Shown: piece after piece, positions 8,919-18,156 of the stretch
Layout: each line of letters starts with the position of its first letter
How positions within the stretch are numbered: position 1 is the stretch's first letter
Notes under the pieces: generated by a model
Told to the model about the DNA's origin: nothing
What the model saw: only the letters and a program-made list of their open reading frames with translations
Databases searched by the model: none
Origin: Thiocapsa roseopersicina
Lineage (GTDB): Bacteria > Pseudomonadota > Gammaproteobacteria > Chromatiales > Chromatiaceae
DNA: 64,000 nt
Direction: 5' to 3'
Assembly (NCBI RefSeq): GCF_900106925.1
Contig: NZ_FNNZ01000021.1
Coordinates: 32,574-96,573 of the forward strand
Translations under genes and position numbers: made by a program

Positions 8919-9951
8919 GCCGCACCACCGCAACGGCCGACGCGCCCAATCGCATCAGCGGCGCGGGTGGGTTCTCGAGCCTGATCCGCACCGGGAAGCG
9001 CTGAACGATGCGGACCCAGTCGAGCGATTTCGGAACATAGGGAACGCCGCTGGGCAGGTTCACCAGATCCTCGGAGAGGACGCCCCAGCCGATGCTTTCG
9101 ACCCTCCCGAGGACGGGCCGCGAGCGATCGGCCAGCACATAGACGGCCGCGCAGTCGCCGATCGCGATGCGGGAAAGCTCGGTCTCCGGGAAGGTTGCCG
9201 CGGCGTACCAGTGCTCGGTGTCGATCAGCGTGAACAGCGCCTGACCGGGTGCGACGATCTCGCCGGTCGAGACGGTCAAGCCGACCACCAACCCATCGTG
9301 GGGCGCACGCACCTGCGTCGCCGCAAGATCGCGCTCGGCGATGGCGAGTGCCGCGCGTCGGGCGGCGACCAGCGCATCCGAAGCCTCGAGCGTGGTGACC
9401 AGCGCGTTTGCGGCGTCGGCCTGGCGCAGCGCTTGATCAAGGCTGGATTGTGCGTCGTCGCGTGCGGTTCGGGCATCGTCGACCTGCTGCGCGGTGACAT
9501 ACCCCTTCGGCGCCAGGGGCAGGAGCCGGGCGAGCGTTGCTTCGGCGAGCGCGAGGTTGGTGCGGGCGCGCTGAACCTGCTCGGCGGCGACGGCCGCGTT
9601 CGACTGCTCGGCCGAGATCGTCCGACGTTGAGCGTCGCGCGTCGCCTCGGCGAGCCGCAGATCCGCCGTGACCTGCGCCACGGCGAGCCTGTAGGGCTCG
9701 GGATCCAGCCCGAAGAGCAGCTCGCCCTCGGCAACACGCTGGTTGTCGGCCACGGCGATGGTCACGACCCGTCCGGCGATGGTGGCGGCGACGTTCACGA
9801 CGCTCGCTGTCAGCACGGCATCCTCGGACATGGGATTGTTCGCGGCGCGCTGAACGTACAACCACCCCGACAACACCGCTCCGATGACGATCGCCAATGC
9901 AATGACGATTCCGACGACACTGTACTTGCGCGCATAGGCAGACGTGGCCAT
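8884..9951 (-). CDS. mdtN: HlyD/EmrA-type membrane fusion protein (MdtN-like)
   Basis: 355 residues: short cytoplasmic N-terminus, one membrane helix (VVGIVIALAIVIGAVLSGWL), a lipoyl half (AGRVVTIAVADNQRVAEGELLF), a long alpha-helical hairpin (about 90-200), the second lipoyl half (VRAPHDGLVVGLTVSTGEIV) and beta-barrel domain. It bridges the FUSC pump and the outer-membrane factor in the periplasm. It starts 3 bp after the ytcA stop, so the two are almost certainly co-translated. Family call is strong; substrate unknown. Confidence 0.88.
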   Translation of the reverse strand: MATSAYARKYSVVGIVIALAIVIGAVLSGWLYVQRAANNPMSEDAVLTASVVNVAATIAGRVVTIAVADNQRVAEGELLFGLDPEPYRLAVAQVTADLRLAEATRDAQRRTISAEQSNAAVAAEQVQRARTNLALAEATLARLLPLAPKGYVTAQQVDDARTARDDAQSSLDQALRQADAANALVTTLEASDALVAARRAALAIAERDLAATQVRAPHDGLVVGLTVSTGEIVAPGQALFTLIDTEHWYAAATFPETELSRIAIGDCAAVYVLADRSRPVLGRVESIGWGVLSEDLVNLPSGVPYVPKSLDWVRIVQRFPVRIRLENPPAPLMRLGASAVAVVRHGEDCDNGAPE

Positions 9952-9954
9952 GCG

Positions 9955-10218
9955 CTAGCGTCCAAATGCGGTTGCAGCAACAGCAAAGGCGATCAGGCAG
10001 GCGAGCGCAATATACACGAGCGTCCGGAACGGGATCCCTTCGTCGATTCCCAAGCGGATCAGGAGGATCCGCACGAGCACGGAGCCAAGAACGCCAAGAG
10101 CGGCGCAGAACAGCCAGTAGGGGAAATAGGCGCCGTAGAACGGCAGCGCTGGGCTCACCGTGTATCCGCAGCCTTGCAGCCCGAGCAAGAGGGTGGCAAG
10201 GAGAAGGATCCGCCTCAC
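9955..10218 (-). CDS. ytcA: YtcA-family small membrane lipoprotein
   Basis: 87 residues from a GTG at 10218, preferred over the ATG at 10236 because GGAGG lies 7 nt before the GTG and nothing comparable precedes the ATG. Lipobox LQGC, then SPALPFYGAYFPYWLFCA, which matches the YtcA pattern (SPAxPxxGAYxPxWxFC), and two further membrane segments. It is first in the mdtNOP operon, as in E. coli. Its role in efflux is not known. The neighbourhood makes the assignment much firmer than the short sequence alone would. Confidence 0.82.
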   Translation of the reverse strand: MRRILLLATLLLGLQGCGYTVSPALPFYGAYFPYWLFCAALGVLGSVLVRILLIRLGIDEGIPFRTLVYIALACLIAFAVAATAFGR

Positions 10219-10390
10219 GACCGTGCCTCCGTGCATTCGGCGCCAAGCGTATCTTTAGGGACTGCGCTGACCGGAAAGCGCGAGAAGCTCGGCATTGCCG
10301 CCGGTCGCGCAGGCGAGCACATCCGCAGCCGGCGCGAGACGCCGCGTCCGACTCCTGGCTGCATCGCGTTCTCTCCGACCCGCGTGGGCT

Positions 10391-11494
10391 TCACGCTGAC
10401 TTCAGCGTCGCTGTACCGTCTGCCGGATCGCCGCTAAACCGCCGAAACGGCAACACCAGCGGCTTGCCTGCTCCGGCGAGAGCCGCGAGGTCGAAGCGGG
10501 TGTAGTTGCAGCTGTCGTACGTCCGTAGAAAAAAGAGTTTGCGCTCCAGATCGGAGATGCTCGTCCAGCAGGTGAACTCGGTGGCAGCGCTACCGCCCGG
10601 CCCGTCCAGACCCTTCACCTCGAGATGGCTGCCTCCGGCCTCGGGAAGATCGATCGTCACCCCGCGCGGCCGGTCGAAATTGTTCATGACATGGGCAAGC
10701 GTCGTCACGGCCCTGTCGGGCGTGTCTGCCTTCTCGGTGTACTGGGCGTAGAACGCGGCTCGCACGAAGCGCCCGACCGAGGTGTTGGAAGCCGGCAAGC
10801 CCGAGGTCGCGACACCCGAATCCGGCTGAGCCGCCACGTAATCGCCGAAGGTCGCCGTCGGCCGATCAACGTTGCTGAGAAACGTGTAGTTGTCGAGATT
10901 CGTCAAATGCCAGTCGAAGCGAGGCGCGTTGGTCATCACCCGCACGGGATTGTCGTAGACCGACATCTGGCCCTTATGAAACTCGATGACGAACGAGGCG
11001 CCGGTGGCGTCGTTCACCAGATAATGGAAGGGAGACACCACGCCGCCCAGCATCGCGAGGGCCTCCAGCATCACCGGCTGCACGGCGAGCGCCGCTTTGA
11101 CTTCTGCAACCGAGCCGAACAGCCCCAGTGCCCAGAGCCCGAGATCGGAAGCCGAAAGCACCGGAGTCTGGCTCGGGATCGGCGCCTCGGCCCCGGCAGC
11201 CATCGGATAGGACAGCAGACTGAAGGTCAGACCTTGATCGTTCAGCCCCTCCAGAACCTTGAGATCCGCCACACCGATGGGGTCGTCCTTGGTCGGGATC
11301 CGCACCGGCATCGCAATGGCCAGCACACCGTAGCGGGTCGTGAAGCTCACGGGCGGATGATCCGCGACTTGCGAGCGCATTGCGTAGCCCGCGGGGAACC
11401 AGGCGATCCGATAGGGCAGATCGACCGTGAGCTCGAGCGTCCGCCCGAAATAGGACCTTTCGGCCGCGTCACGATAGACGAGCGATGTACACAT
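10391..11494 (-). CDS. Linear amide C-N hydrolase, choloylglycine hydrolase/penicillin V acylase family
   Basis: 367 residues starting M-C-T-S. In this Ntn-hydrolase family Cys2 becomes the N-terminal nucleophile after Met removal, which fixes the start at 11494; AGGAG lies a few bases upstream. Other family features: R18 in YFGRTLE, the GLNDQGLTFSLLSY strand near residues 84-97, and VNDATGASFVIEF (about 165). Members hydrolyse linear amides such as bile salts, penicillin V or acyl-homoserine lactones. There is no signal peptide, so it should be cytoplasmic, and the substrate is open. It is transcribed away from the antiporter operon with its own upstream gap. Confidence 0.88.
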   Translation of the reverse strand: MCTSLVYRDAAERSYFGRTLELTVDLPYRIAWFPAGYAMRSQVADHPPVSFTTRYGVLAIAMPVRIPTKDDPIGVADLKVLEGLNDQGLTFSLLSYPMAAGAEAPIPSQTPVLSASDLGLWALGLFGSVAEVKAALAVQPVMLEALAMLGGVVSPFHYLVNDATGASFVIEFHKGQMSVYDNPVRVMTNAPRFDWHLTNLDNYTFLSNVDRPTATFGDYVAAQPDSGVATSGLPASNTSVGRFVRAAFYAQYTEKADTPDRAVTTLAHVMNNFDRPRGVTIDLPEAGGSHLEVKGLDGPGGSAATEFTCWTSISDLERKLFFLRTYDSCNYTRFDLAALAGAGKPLVLPFRRFSGDPADGTATLKSA

Positions 11495-11954
11495 GACGAT
11501 CTCCTTTCTGTCTCGACGTCGGTGCCGTCGCCGACTTCGCGCCCGAAATCCAACGTACGCCCCGACGCAATCGACGCGCCGGCTGCCCGCCTCGTTCATG
11601 GATGCAAGACCCGGGGAGTCGCAAAGACCCCGCGCGCGCTTTGCATCCTCGATCAAAAGGGTGACGAGATCATAGCTGATGCGGCAACGAACGAGAACAC
11701 TCGACCTCCGCTCGACCGCGACGGGGTCGAGCGGAGGACGACTCGAATCGAGCTACTGCGCAGTCGCTCGGACGATCGACGCCCGAGACTTAATCGGCGC
11801 GCTCCGCGACACGCAAGTCCCGGGGCTGATGCCGGTGGAGGACGCTATCCGGCACGTCGTGAGCGAACATGCGAGGGCATCTCCCGAACGCATTGCGAGG
11901 CTGATCGCCCCGTGAATGGGGCTGGTCGATCGGTGCGTCGCACTCGGCTCCGGT
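11495..11954. other. Intergenic region with a perfect 13-bp hairpin at 11705-11737
   Basis: 460 bp between the hydrolase start and the end of the antiporter operon. CCTCCGCTCGACC (11705-11717) pairs perfectly with GGTCGAGCGGAGG (11725-11737) around a 7-nt loop; it could end transcription from the antiporter operon. The reading frame at 11679-11915 has no family resemblance I recognise and I do not call it. Nothing else is supported. Confidence 0.5.
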
Positions 11955-14258
11955 CTAATCGGGCTCCAAGAGCCGATCGAGCAGGTCGAAGGTGATGGCG
12001 CCGGTGGGTTCGAGACCACGATCGGTTTGGAAGCGTCGGATCGCGTCGCGGGTTCTGGGGCCGAGGATCCCGTCCGCCGGGCCGGGGGCAAAGCCGAGCG
12101 CGTCGAGATGCGTCTGGATCAGGAGGACCAGAGCGTTCGATAAGGGCGGAGCTTCGAGACGTTGCGGCGTGCCGTCCACGGCGACGCATCGGACCAAGGC
12201 GACCTCGCGATCGCTCGCCGCATGACGGAAGATATAGGGCTCGTTGGGATCGCACACCGGCTCGGGAGGGTCGGGTTCGAGCGCGGGCGATTCCGCCGTT
12301 GCGACGTCGAATTCGTTCGATTCGAGTGATCGACTTGGCGCATCGAGCGCGGTGGCTCCCGGCTCGGCGGTCGGGTCGAGTGCGTCCGACTGTTCGGTCG
12401 GCGGGGTGGTTGGCTGCACGGTCAGATCGGAATCCCTGACGCCGGGCAGGGGAGCGGGCGCGATCGACGGGGCATCGGGCGATACCGGGGAGGGCGTCGT
12501 CGGCGCCATGATCGGCGTCGTGTCGTCGTGATCGACTCGGGGAAGGGACGGTCTCTGCGTCGGCACGACCAGGGACAAAACGATCAACAGCGTCATGATG
12601 CTCAGCCACAGCCCGCCCGCAAGAGGCCAAGCGGTCAGCCGGCGGTCCAGATCGGAGGGTGGACGCCGGGCGAGCTCGCTCAGGCGTTCCCGAAGTCGCG
12701 CAGTCATCGGAGCCGAGGCATTCCGATAGCCGCGGATCGACCAGCGCAGGGTCCACCGCGCACTCATCAGGAGCGGGCGGACCAGCTCGAGTAGATCGCC
12801 GGGTTTGATGCTGTCGACCAGGGTCGCCAGCGCCGCGGGCCGCCGTAAGGCGAGGACGGCGACGGGGATGGCGAGCAGACCCGCCAAGGCGATCAGCCCG
12901 ACATCGGTCAGCCAGGCCGTCGGTGATCCGAGCACCAAGGGATAAAGGATCACCAAGCCGATCAGCGGAACCCAACCCAACAGTGCCCAAGTCACACGCG
13001 GTATCGCGGGTGAGGCCGACCCGCCTCCGGAGCGATCCGCGACATGAACGCGCTTCAAACTCCAAACGAACCGCACCATCATCCAGGCGGTGGCGACGGT
13101 GGTCGCAGCGACCGCGACCTGCAGCCACGCCCAATCGGAATCGACTAGGACCGGCTTGATCCCGTATTTGGCCACGGCGCCGCTGCTGAGCGGCACGGCG
13201 GCCATCGACAAGGCGAGCAGCACGAGCCCGCCGAAGACCACCCCCTGTAAGCCTGCGGATTTACGCAGACCCACGCCTAGGAAGAGACCGCCTTTGGTCA
13301 GCGCGTGATGTCCGGCGTAGAGGGCCAAGCCGATGGCGGCGACCGGAGCGATTTCGGGCGCGATGAGCATAAGTCCCAAGGTCACCGCCATGAGCCCCAT
13401 CTTGCCGACACTTGAATAGGCCAGCAGAACCTTCGGGTTGGACTGCAGGATACCGATGGGGGCTGCATACAGGGCTGTCGCCAGGCCGGCAAAGACGAAC
13501 AGCAGCCCCCAGCCCGGCAAGGCGACCTCGCCGACCGGAAGGAACCTCAGCCAGCCGAGCAGGGCGACCTTGATCATGGCGCCGCTGAGCACCGCACTGG
13601 CCGGAATGGGTGCGGCTGGATGGGCAAGCGGAAGCCAGACATGCAATGGAACCAGGCCGGCCTTCACCGCGAGACCGAGCACCAGGAGTGCGATCGCGAG
13701 ATCGTCGAGCTCGACGAGATCCTTCGGGGTCGGCGTGATCGAGCCGGTCGTCGAGGCGATCATGACGAGTGCCGCGAACAGGGCAAGCTCCGCGCCCAGG
13801 GTCAAGACGAGATAGACCTTGCCCGCTCGCAAGGCGCTGCGGTCGCCCTCGTGGATCACCAGGCCGTAGGAGGAGAGCCCCATAAGCGCGAAACCGGCAT
13901 AGAAGCTGACCAGGTCCTGACCGACGATCAGCCAGAGGTTGCCGGCCATCGCCAGCAGGAAGAAGGTGTTGAAGCGCCCGACGTGCGGCGTGCCGCGCAT
14001 GCTCGCCACGGCATGGATACCGGCGGCGATCCAGAGGATCGACGTGAAGATCAGAAAGATCCGTCCGATCTCGTCGAGACCGAAACGCGCGCCGAGCAGG
14101 AGCCAGGGCAGGTCGTGCGACTCCCCGATCGGCACCAGCAAAGCCGCGACGAGCGCCGGTGCGGCCGCCGCTGCCGGGGTCCACCAGGCCAGCCGATGCG
14201 TGGCGAAGGCCGCCGCCAGAAGCGGAAGCGCGGCGACGAGCGGTAGGAGCCAGGTCAT
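11955..14258 (-). CDS. NuoL/MrpA-like antiporter subunit fused to a peptidoglycan-binding domain
   Basis: 767 residues; the ATG at 14258 overlaps the stop of the upstream gene (ATGA). Residues 1 to about 480 are a proton-conducting antiporter module (Proton_antipo_M) with the conserved Lys/His helices (LAVKAGLVPLHVWLPLAHP, YAGHHALTKGGLFLGVG). After a last helix (LWLSIMTLLIVLSLVV) comes a long Pro/Thr/Ser/Ala-rich acidic linker. The final ~60 residues form a PG_binding_1-type fold (ALGFAPGPADGILGPRTRDA, IRRFQTDRGLEPTG). A peptidoglycan-binding tail is not part of standard Mrp or complex I subunits, so this is a fusion that could tether the antiporter to the cell wall. Last gene of the operon. 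Confidence 0.82.
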   Translation of the reverse strand: MTWLLPLVAALPLLAAAFATHRLAWWTPAAAAAPALVAALLVPIGESHDLPWLLLGARFGLDEIGRIFLIFTSILWIAAGIHAVASMRGTPHVGRFNTFFLLAMAGNLWLIVGQDLVSFYAGFALMGLSSYGLVIHEGDRSALRAGKVYLVLTLGAELALFAALVMIASTTGSITPTPKDLVELDDLAIALLVLGLAVKAGLVPLHVWLPLAHPAAPIPASAVLSGAMIKVALLGWLRFLPVGEVALPGWGLLFVFAGLATALYAAPIGILQSNPKVLLAYSSVGKMGLMAVTLGLMLIAPEIAPVAAIGLALYAGHHALTKGGLFLGVGLRKSAGLQGVVFGGLVLLALSMAAVPLSSGAVAKYGIKPVLVDSDWAWLQVAVAATTVATAWMMVRFVWSLKRVHVADRSGGGSASPAIPRVTWALLGWVPLIGLVILYPLVLGSPTAWLTDVGLIALAGLLAIPVAVLALRRPAALATLVDSIKPGDLLELVRPLLMSARWTLRWSIRGYRNASAPMTARLRERLSELARRPPSDLDRRLTAWPLAGGLWLSIMTLLIVLSLVVPTQRPSLPRVDHDDTTPIMAPTTPSPVSPDAPSIAPAPLPGVRDSDLTVQPTTPPTEQSDALDPTAEPGATALDAPSRSLESNEFDVATAESPALEPDPPEPVCDPNEPYIFRHAASDREVALVRCVAVDGTPQRLEAPPLSNALVLLIQTHLDALGFAPGPADGILGPRTRDAIRRFQTDRGLEPTGAITFDLLDRLLEPD

Positions 14259-15754
14259 CGGCCGTACTCCCGCTCGGCGATCAGGCTCGCCCATTCAAGC
14301 GGTGTGAAGGGCGCCGCCGCGAAGAGTCCGGCGCTCAGCGCCAGCGCGGCCGTGATCACCGGCGGCCAGAGCAGGGCGCCCGCGATCTCGAATCGCCCGG
14401 GATGGCGGTGCTCCTGCGGCCACTGTTTCGGGGCGGGCCTGAACCAGGCACGGTGCAGGATGGGCAGGAAGTAGGCGGCATTCAGCAGGCTGCTGGCGAT
14501 CAGGACCGCGATGACCCAGTTCGAGCCTGCATCCGCGGCGCCGAGCCCGAGATACCATTTGCTCACGAAGCCGGCGACCGGCGGGACCCCGATCATGCCG
14601 AGCGCGCCGACGGTGAAGGCGAGACTGGTCCAGGGCATGCGCCGCCCGACGCCGTCCATCTCGCTGACCTTGTTCACACCTAGGGTCTCGGCATAGTTCC
14701 CGGCGCAGAAGAAGAGCGTGATCTTCATGAGCCCTTGGTGGACCAGATGGACGACGCCGCCGATGGTCGCGATGGGTCCGAAGATCGAGGTGCCGAGCGC
14801 GATGTAGGACACCTGACTGACGGTGGAGTAGGCCAGCCGCTTTTTCAGACTGTCCTGGGTCAGGGCCATCAGCGACCCGTAAATAATGGTGACGGAGGCC
14901 AGGATGCCGAGTGCCAGGAGCAACCCGTTCGCATAGGCGAACTCCACGCCGTAGACATCGTAGACCACGCGCACGATCCCGAAGGCCCCGGCCTTCACCA
15001 CTGCGACCGCGTGCAGCAGCGCACTGACCGGTGCGGGGGCGACCATCGCCTGCGGCAGCCAACCGTGCAGCGGCACCAAGGCCGCCTTCACACCGAGTCC
15101 GCCAAGCAGCACGAAGAAGATCAGGATCAACTCCACGCGGATCTCTTCGGGCGACACGCCCAGGATACCGCCCTGCGTGAACTCCACCGGGCCGACGAGC
15201 GCCTGCAGCCAGATCGCGCCGACCAGGAGCAAGGCCCCGCCCCCCATCGTATAGGCGAGATAGACCTTGGCCCCGTGGGCGGCATCGGGCGTGCCGCGGT
15301 GCGCGACCAAGGGATAGGTCGCCAAGGTCAGGATCTCGTAGAAGATCACGAAGGTGAGGAGATTTCCGGACAGTGCGATGCCGACCGTCGCCGAGACACA
15401 GACGCTGAAGAAGCCGAAGAACCGGCTGCGGTTCGGCGAATGCTCGAGGTAACCGATGGCATAGATGGTCGTCACCAACCACAGGAGCGTGGACAAGGCG
15501 ACGAAGAGGACCGACAGGGCATCGGCCCTGAGCACCAGGTCCAGGCCTGGGGCGAGCGTCCAGCGGGTCTCGTAGTTCTGTCCGTCGTAGACGCCGCCGA
15601 TCATCCAGATCACCAGGCCTACCTTGACCAGCGCCCCGGTCATGTTCAGTAGGGTACGCAGCCGGTGACTCTCTTCCCGCAACAGGAAGATCAGCATGCC
15701 CGGGATCATCGAGCTCAGGACGATCGCGGCCGGCAGCCAAGTGTCGAAGCTCAT
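14255..15754 (-). CDS. NuoM/MrpD-like antiporter subunit
   Basis: 499 residues, ATG at 15754 overlapping the previous stop (ATGA). Twelve or more membrane helices with a Proton_antipo_M core: the E-containing helix FVIFYEILTLATYPLVAH, the channel-lysine helix VKAALVPLHGWLPQAMVAP followed by ALLHAVAVVKAGAFG, and LKKRLAYSTVSQVSYIALG. It should move protons or sodium across the inner membrane as part of a multi-subunit complex. One of three antiporter-type subunits in this operon. Confidence 0.88.
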   Translation of the reverse strand: MSFDTWLPAAIVLSSMIPGMLIFLLREESHRLRTLLNMTGALVKVGLVIWMIGGVYDGQNYETRWTLAPGLDLVLRADALSVLFVALSTLLWLVTTIYAIGYLEHSPNRSRFFGFFSVCVSATVGIALSGNLLTFVIFYEILTLATYPLVAHRGTPDAAHGAKVYLAYTMGGGALLLVGAIWLQALVGPVEFTQGGILGVSPEEIRVELILIFFVLLGGLGVKAALVPLHGWLPQAMVAPAPVSALLHAVAVVKAGAFGIVRVVYDVYGVEFAYANGLLLALGILASVTIIYGSLMALTQDSLKKRLAYSTVSQVSYIALGTSIFGPIATIGGVVHLVHQGLMKITLFFCAGNYAETLGVNKVSEMDGVGRRMPWTSLAFTVGALGMIGVPPVAGFVSKWYLGLGAADAGSNWVIAVLIASSLLNAAYFLPILHRAWFRPAPKQWPQEHRHPGRFEIAGALLWPPVITAALALSAGLFAAAPFTPLEWASLIAEREYGR

Positions 15755-17193
15755 CCGAATGCCCCCTGCTCGAGCAAGACCCACAGCGGCTGGGCTGCGA
15801 TCCCGAGCCCGAAGGTCGCGATCAGCCCGAGCAGGAGCGCCGGAAGCTCGGTGCGGGCGTCGTTGACGAAACGATAGGGTGTGGGCTCGCGATTGAAGGC
15901 GCGGCTGAGGACTCGAAAGATGTAGGCAGCCGCGAGCAGCGTGCCGACCATCATCACGATCAGCCACCACCAGAGCCCCAGGATCATCGCCTGCTCTAGC
16001 ATCACCCACTTTGCCAGAAAGGTCCCGCTCGGCGGCAGACCGATGAGGGCGACACCGGCCAGACCAATCGCGAAGGTGGCTGCGGGCAGTGCCTGCGCGG
16101 CACCGCCGAGGTCGTCGATCCGGTCGTGACCGGCGGTCTTTTGCACCATCCCGGCCGCGAGGAAGAATCCGGCCTTGGCAAAGCCGTGGGTCAGGGCAAG
16201 CAAGACGACGGCGGCCAGCAGATTGTCCCGGGCCAGGCCGGGCGGGGTCGCGGCCAGCAAGGGGAAGGCGATGAAGAGATAGCCCATCTGGGCGACGGTC
16301 GAATAGGCCGCAAGGAGCTTGAGCCGCTCGGCGCGCAGCGCACGCCAAGACCCCCAGACGACCGCTGCGGCGCCGAGAATGCCGAGCAGATTCGCCGCGG
16401 CCTCGTTGAGCACCGGCGCGAAGACGTCGAGCCAGAGCCGTAGGGCCAGATAGAAGGCCGCCTTTACCACTAGGGCGGACAAGGCGGCACTGACCGGTGC
16501 CGGGGCGTTGGCATGCGCGGGCGGGAGCCAGAAGTGCATCGGGAAGAGGGCGGCCTTGAGGATCAGTCCGCCGATCATCAGGGTCATGGCAGTCCAAGCA
16601 ACAGGTCCGGGCTCGATCGCCTCGGCGACCAGGCCGATATCCAGTACGCCGTAGGCGGCGTAGATGAGCGCGACGCCGAGCAGATAGCTCATGGAGCCAA
16701 GCAGGCCCACCAAGAGGTAACGCAGATTCGCGGCGACCGCTTCGCGCGTCCCGGTGAGTGCGCCCAAGGCCGCGGCGGAGATGCCGAGGAGTTCCAGCGT
16801 CACGTAGAGGTTGAACAGATCGGCTGCGAGGAAGAGTCCGTTCAAGGCGCTCCACAGCAGCAACCAGAGGGGCCAGAAGTGCCGCGCGCTCTCCTGCTTG
16901 AAGTAGCCCCCGGCATAGACGCTGACGGCGAGGGCGACCACATTGGCCATCGCCAGGAAGGCCGCCGAGAGCCCGTCGGCCTCCAAGGCGATGCCGAGCG
17001 GGACGCCCCAGCCGCCGAGATCGGCCCTCAGGACGCCGTCGCTCCAGACCGCCGCCGTCACCGAAAGGGCGCTTGCGGCCGTGAGCACGGCGGCCATGAG
17101 GCCCAGGCCGCGCGCATGCAGGGGCGAGACGGTGACCGCAAATGCGCCGATCAGGGGCAGTGTGACCGCCAGGGGCAGTGCGTCAATCATCAT
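15751..17193 (-). CDS. mrpD: MrpD-like cation/proton antiporter subunit
   Basis: 480 residues if started at 17193 (MMIDALPLAV), overlapping the mrpC stop; the next codon is also ATG. Core motifs of the MrpD/NuoN type: FNLYVTLELLGISAAALGAL, LILKAALFPMHFWLPPAHAN, PAPVSAALSALVVKAAFY and LLAAYSTVAQMGYLFIA. Family length is about 490 residues. It carries one of the proposed ion paths in the Mrp complex. Coupled at both ends to neighbouring genes. Confidence 0.88.
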   Translation of the reverse strand: MMIDALPLAVTLPLIGAFAVTVSPLHARGLGLMAAVLTAASALSVTAAVWSDGVLRADLGGWGVPLGIALEADGLSAAFLAMANVVALAVSVYAGGYFKQESARHFWPLWLLLWSALNGLFLAADLFNLYVTLELLGISAAALGALTGTREAVAANLRYLLVGLLGSMSYLLGVALIYAAYGVLDIGLVAEAIEPGPVAWTAMTLMIGGLILKAALFPMHFWLPPAHANAPAPVSAALSALVVKAAFYLALRLWLDVFAPVLNEAAANLLGILGAAAVVWGSWRALRAERLKLLAAYSTVAQMGYLFIAFPLLAATPPGLARDNLLAAVVLLALTHGFAKAGFFLAAGMVQKTAGHDRIDDLGGAAQALPAATFAIGLAGVALIGLPPSGTFLAKWVMLEQAMILGLWWWLIVMMVGTLLAAAYIFRVLSRAFNREPTPYRFVNDARTELPALLLGLIATFGLGIAAQPLWVLLEQGAFG

Positions 17194-17476
17194 CCTGATC
17201 CAATCGCTTGCCGAACGCCAAGGCGAGTGCCGTGGCGCTGACGGCAACCACGATCCCGGTTAGGACCAAGGCGTGCGGGACCGGATCCGGCGGGGTGTCG
17301 ATGCCGCGATAACCGATGGCGACCAGGATATGGAAGACACCGGCCCCCATCAGGTTGATCGCGATCAGCTTGCGCAGCAGCGGCCCATGCACGAGAAACG
17401 ACCAGAGACCGAGGAGTACCAGCAGGATCCCGGATCCGCCGTAGAGGAGCTGGGCGTAGAGGACCTGACCGGTCAT
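17183..17476 (-). CDS. mrpC: MrpC/NuoK-like antiporter subunit
   Basis: 97 residues with three membrane helices (LYGGSGILLVLLGLWSFL, LIAINLMGAGVFHILVAIG, ALVLTGIVVAVSATALALAF). NuoK-family features include LIAINLMGAGVF in helix 2 and ALVLTGIVV before helix 3. The ATG overlaps the mrpB stop by 4 bp. In Mrp complexes this subunit sits beside MrpD, whose gene follows directly. Confidence 0.88.
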   Translation of the reverse strand: MTGQVLYAQLLYGGSGILLVLLGLWSFLVHGPLLRKLIAINLMGAGVFHILVAIGYRGIDTPPDPVPHALVLTGIVVAVSATALALAFGKRLDQDDD

Positions 17477-18156
17477 GTCGTCTCCCCGCTCGTCGGGTGC
17501 GCGGTGGGACGGCCGCCCAAGTAGGCCGCCGCCAGGGTTGCCCCGATGGCGAGGGTCGCGGCCGTCTCGATGAGCAGGATGAGCCATTTCGCGAGGCCCG
17601 GGGGGTAGGTCAGAAAGCCGTCGCCCGCGACCATGAGCAGCAGACCCGTCATGGCGCAGACGAAGACCCCGAGCGCAACGAGGATGCGCAGTCGGCCTTC
17701 GGACGGAAGCCCGGCGTTGCGATGTCCGGCGAGCGCGAGCATGACGCCGGCCGAGCCCAGGAGGGCGCCGGCCTGAAAGGCGCCGCCCGGCGCATAGGCG
17801 CCGACCCACAGCATGTAGCCGGCCGAGAGGATCAAAAGGGGCACAAACCCCGCGACCATGCCGTCTAGGACGCTCGCCGCCGGTTGAAAGCCGGTGTCGG
17901 CCGCCCCGAGGGACCAGATGCCGAGCAGTGCGGCCAAGAGCACCGCAAACTCTAAGAGGGTATCGTAGGCGCGGAAGTTCAGCAGGACCGAGGTCACCGG
18001 GTTGGACACGCCGCTGTCGGGCACGCGCGCCAGGGCGACGGCGGCGAGACGCTCGCCCGTATCGCCCGTCACCGCCAGGAAGAAGGACCAGCCGAGCAGG
18101 CCGCCGACGGCGATCAGCCCGATTGGAATGATGATGTGCTCCAGAGGCCGAATCAC
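17473..18156 (-). CDS. mrpB: MnhB/MrpB-domain antiporter subunit
   Basis: 227 residues from a GTG at 18156 that overlaps the previous stop (GTGA); no ATG fits. N-terminal helix (IIIPIGLIAVGGLLGWSFFL), then the MnhB domain: NPVTSVLLNFRAYDTLLEFAV, a second helix set, and APGGAFQAGALLGSAGVMLA, the classic MnhB glycine-rich motif. It combines an MbhE-like N-terminal part with MnhB, as seen in Mrp systems where MrpA's C-terminal end is split into separate genes. Confidence 0.85.
   Translation of the reverse strand: MIRPLEHIIIPIGLIAVGGLLGWSFFLAVTGDTGERLAAVALARVPDSGVSNPVTSVLLNFRAYDTLLEFAVLLAALLGIWSLGAADTGFQPAASVLDGMVAGFVPLLILSAGYMLWVGAYAPGGAFQAGALLGSAGVMLALAGHRNAGLPSEGRLRILVALGVFVCAMTGLLLMVAGDGFLTYPPGLAKWLILLIETAATLAIGATLAAAYLGGRPTAHPTSGETT

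Noticed and set aside
11679..11915. A 78-residue plus-strand gene near the hydrolase leader
   Set aside because: No ribosome-binding site, no recognisable family, contains the 13-bp hairpin, and partly looks like GC-rich background frame.
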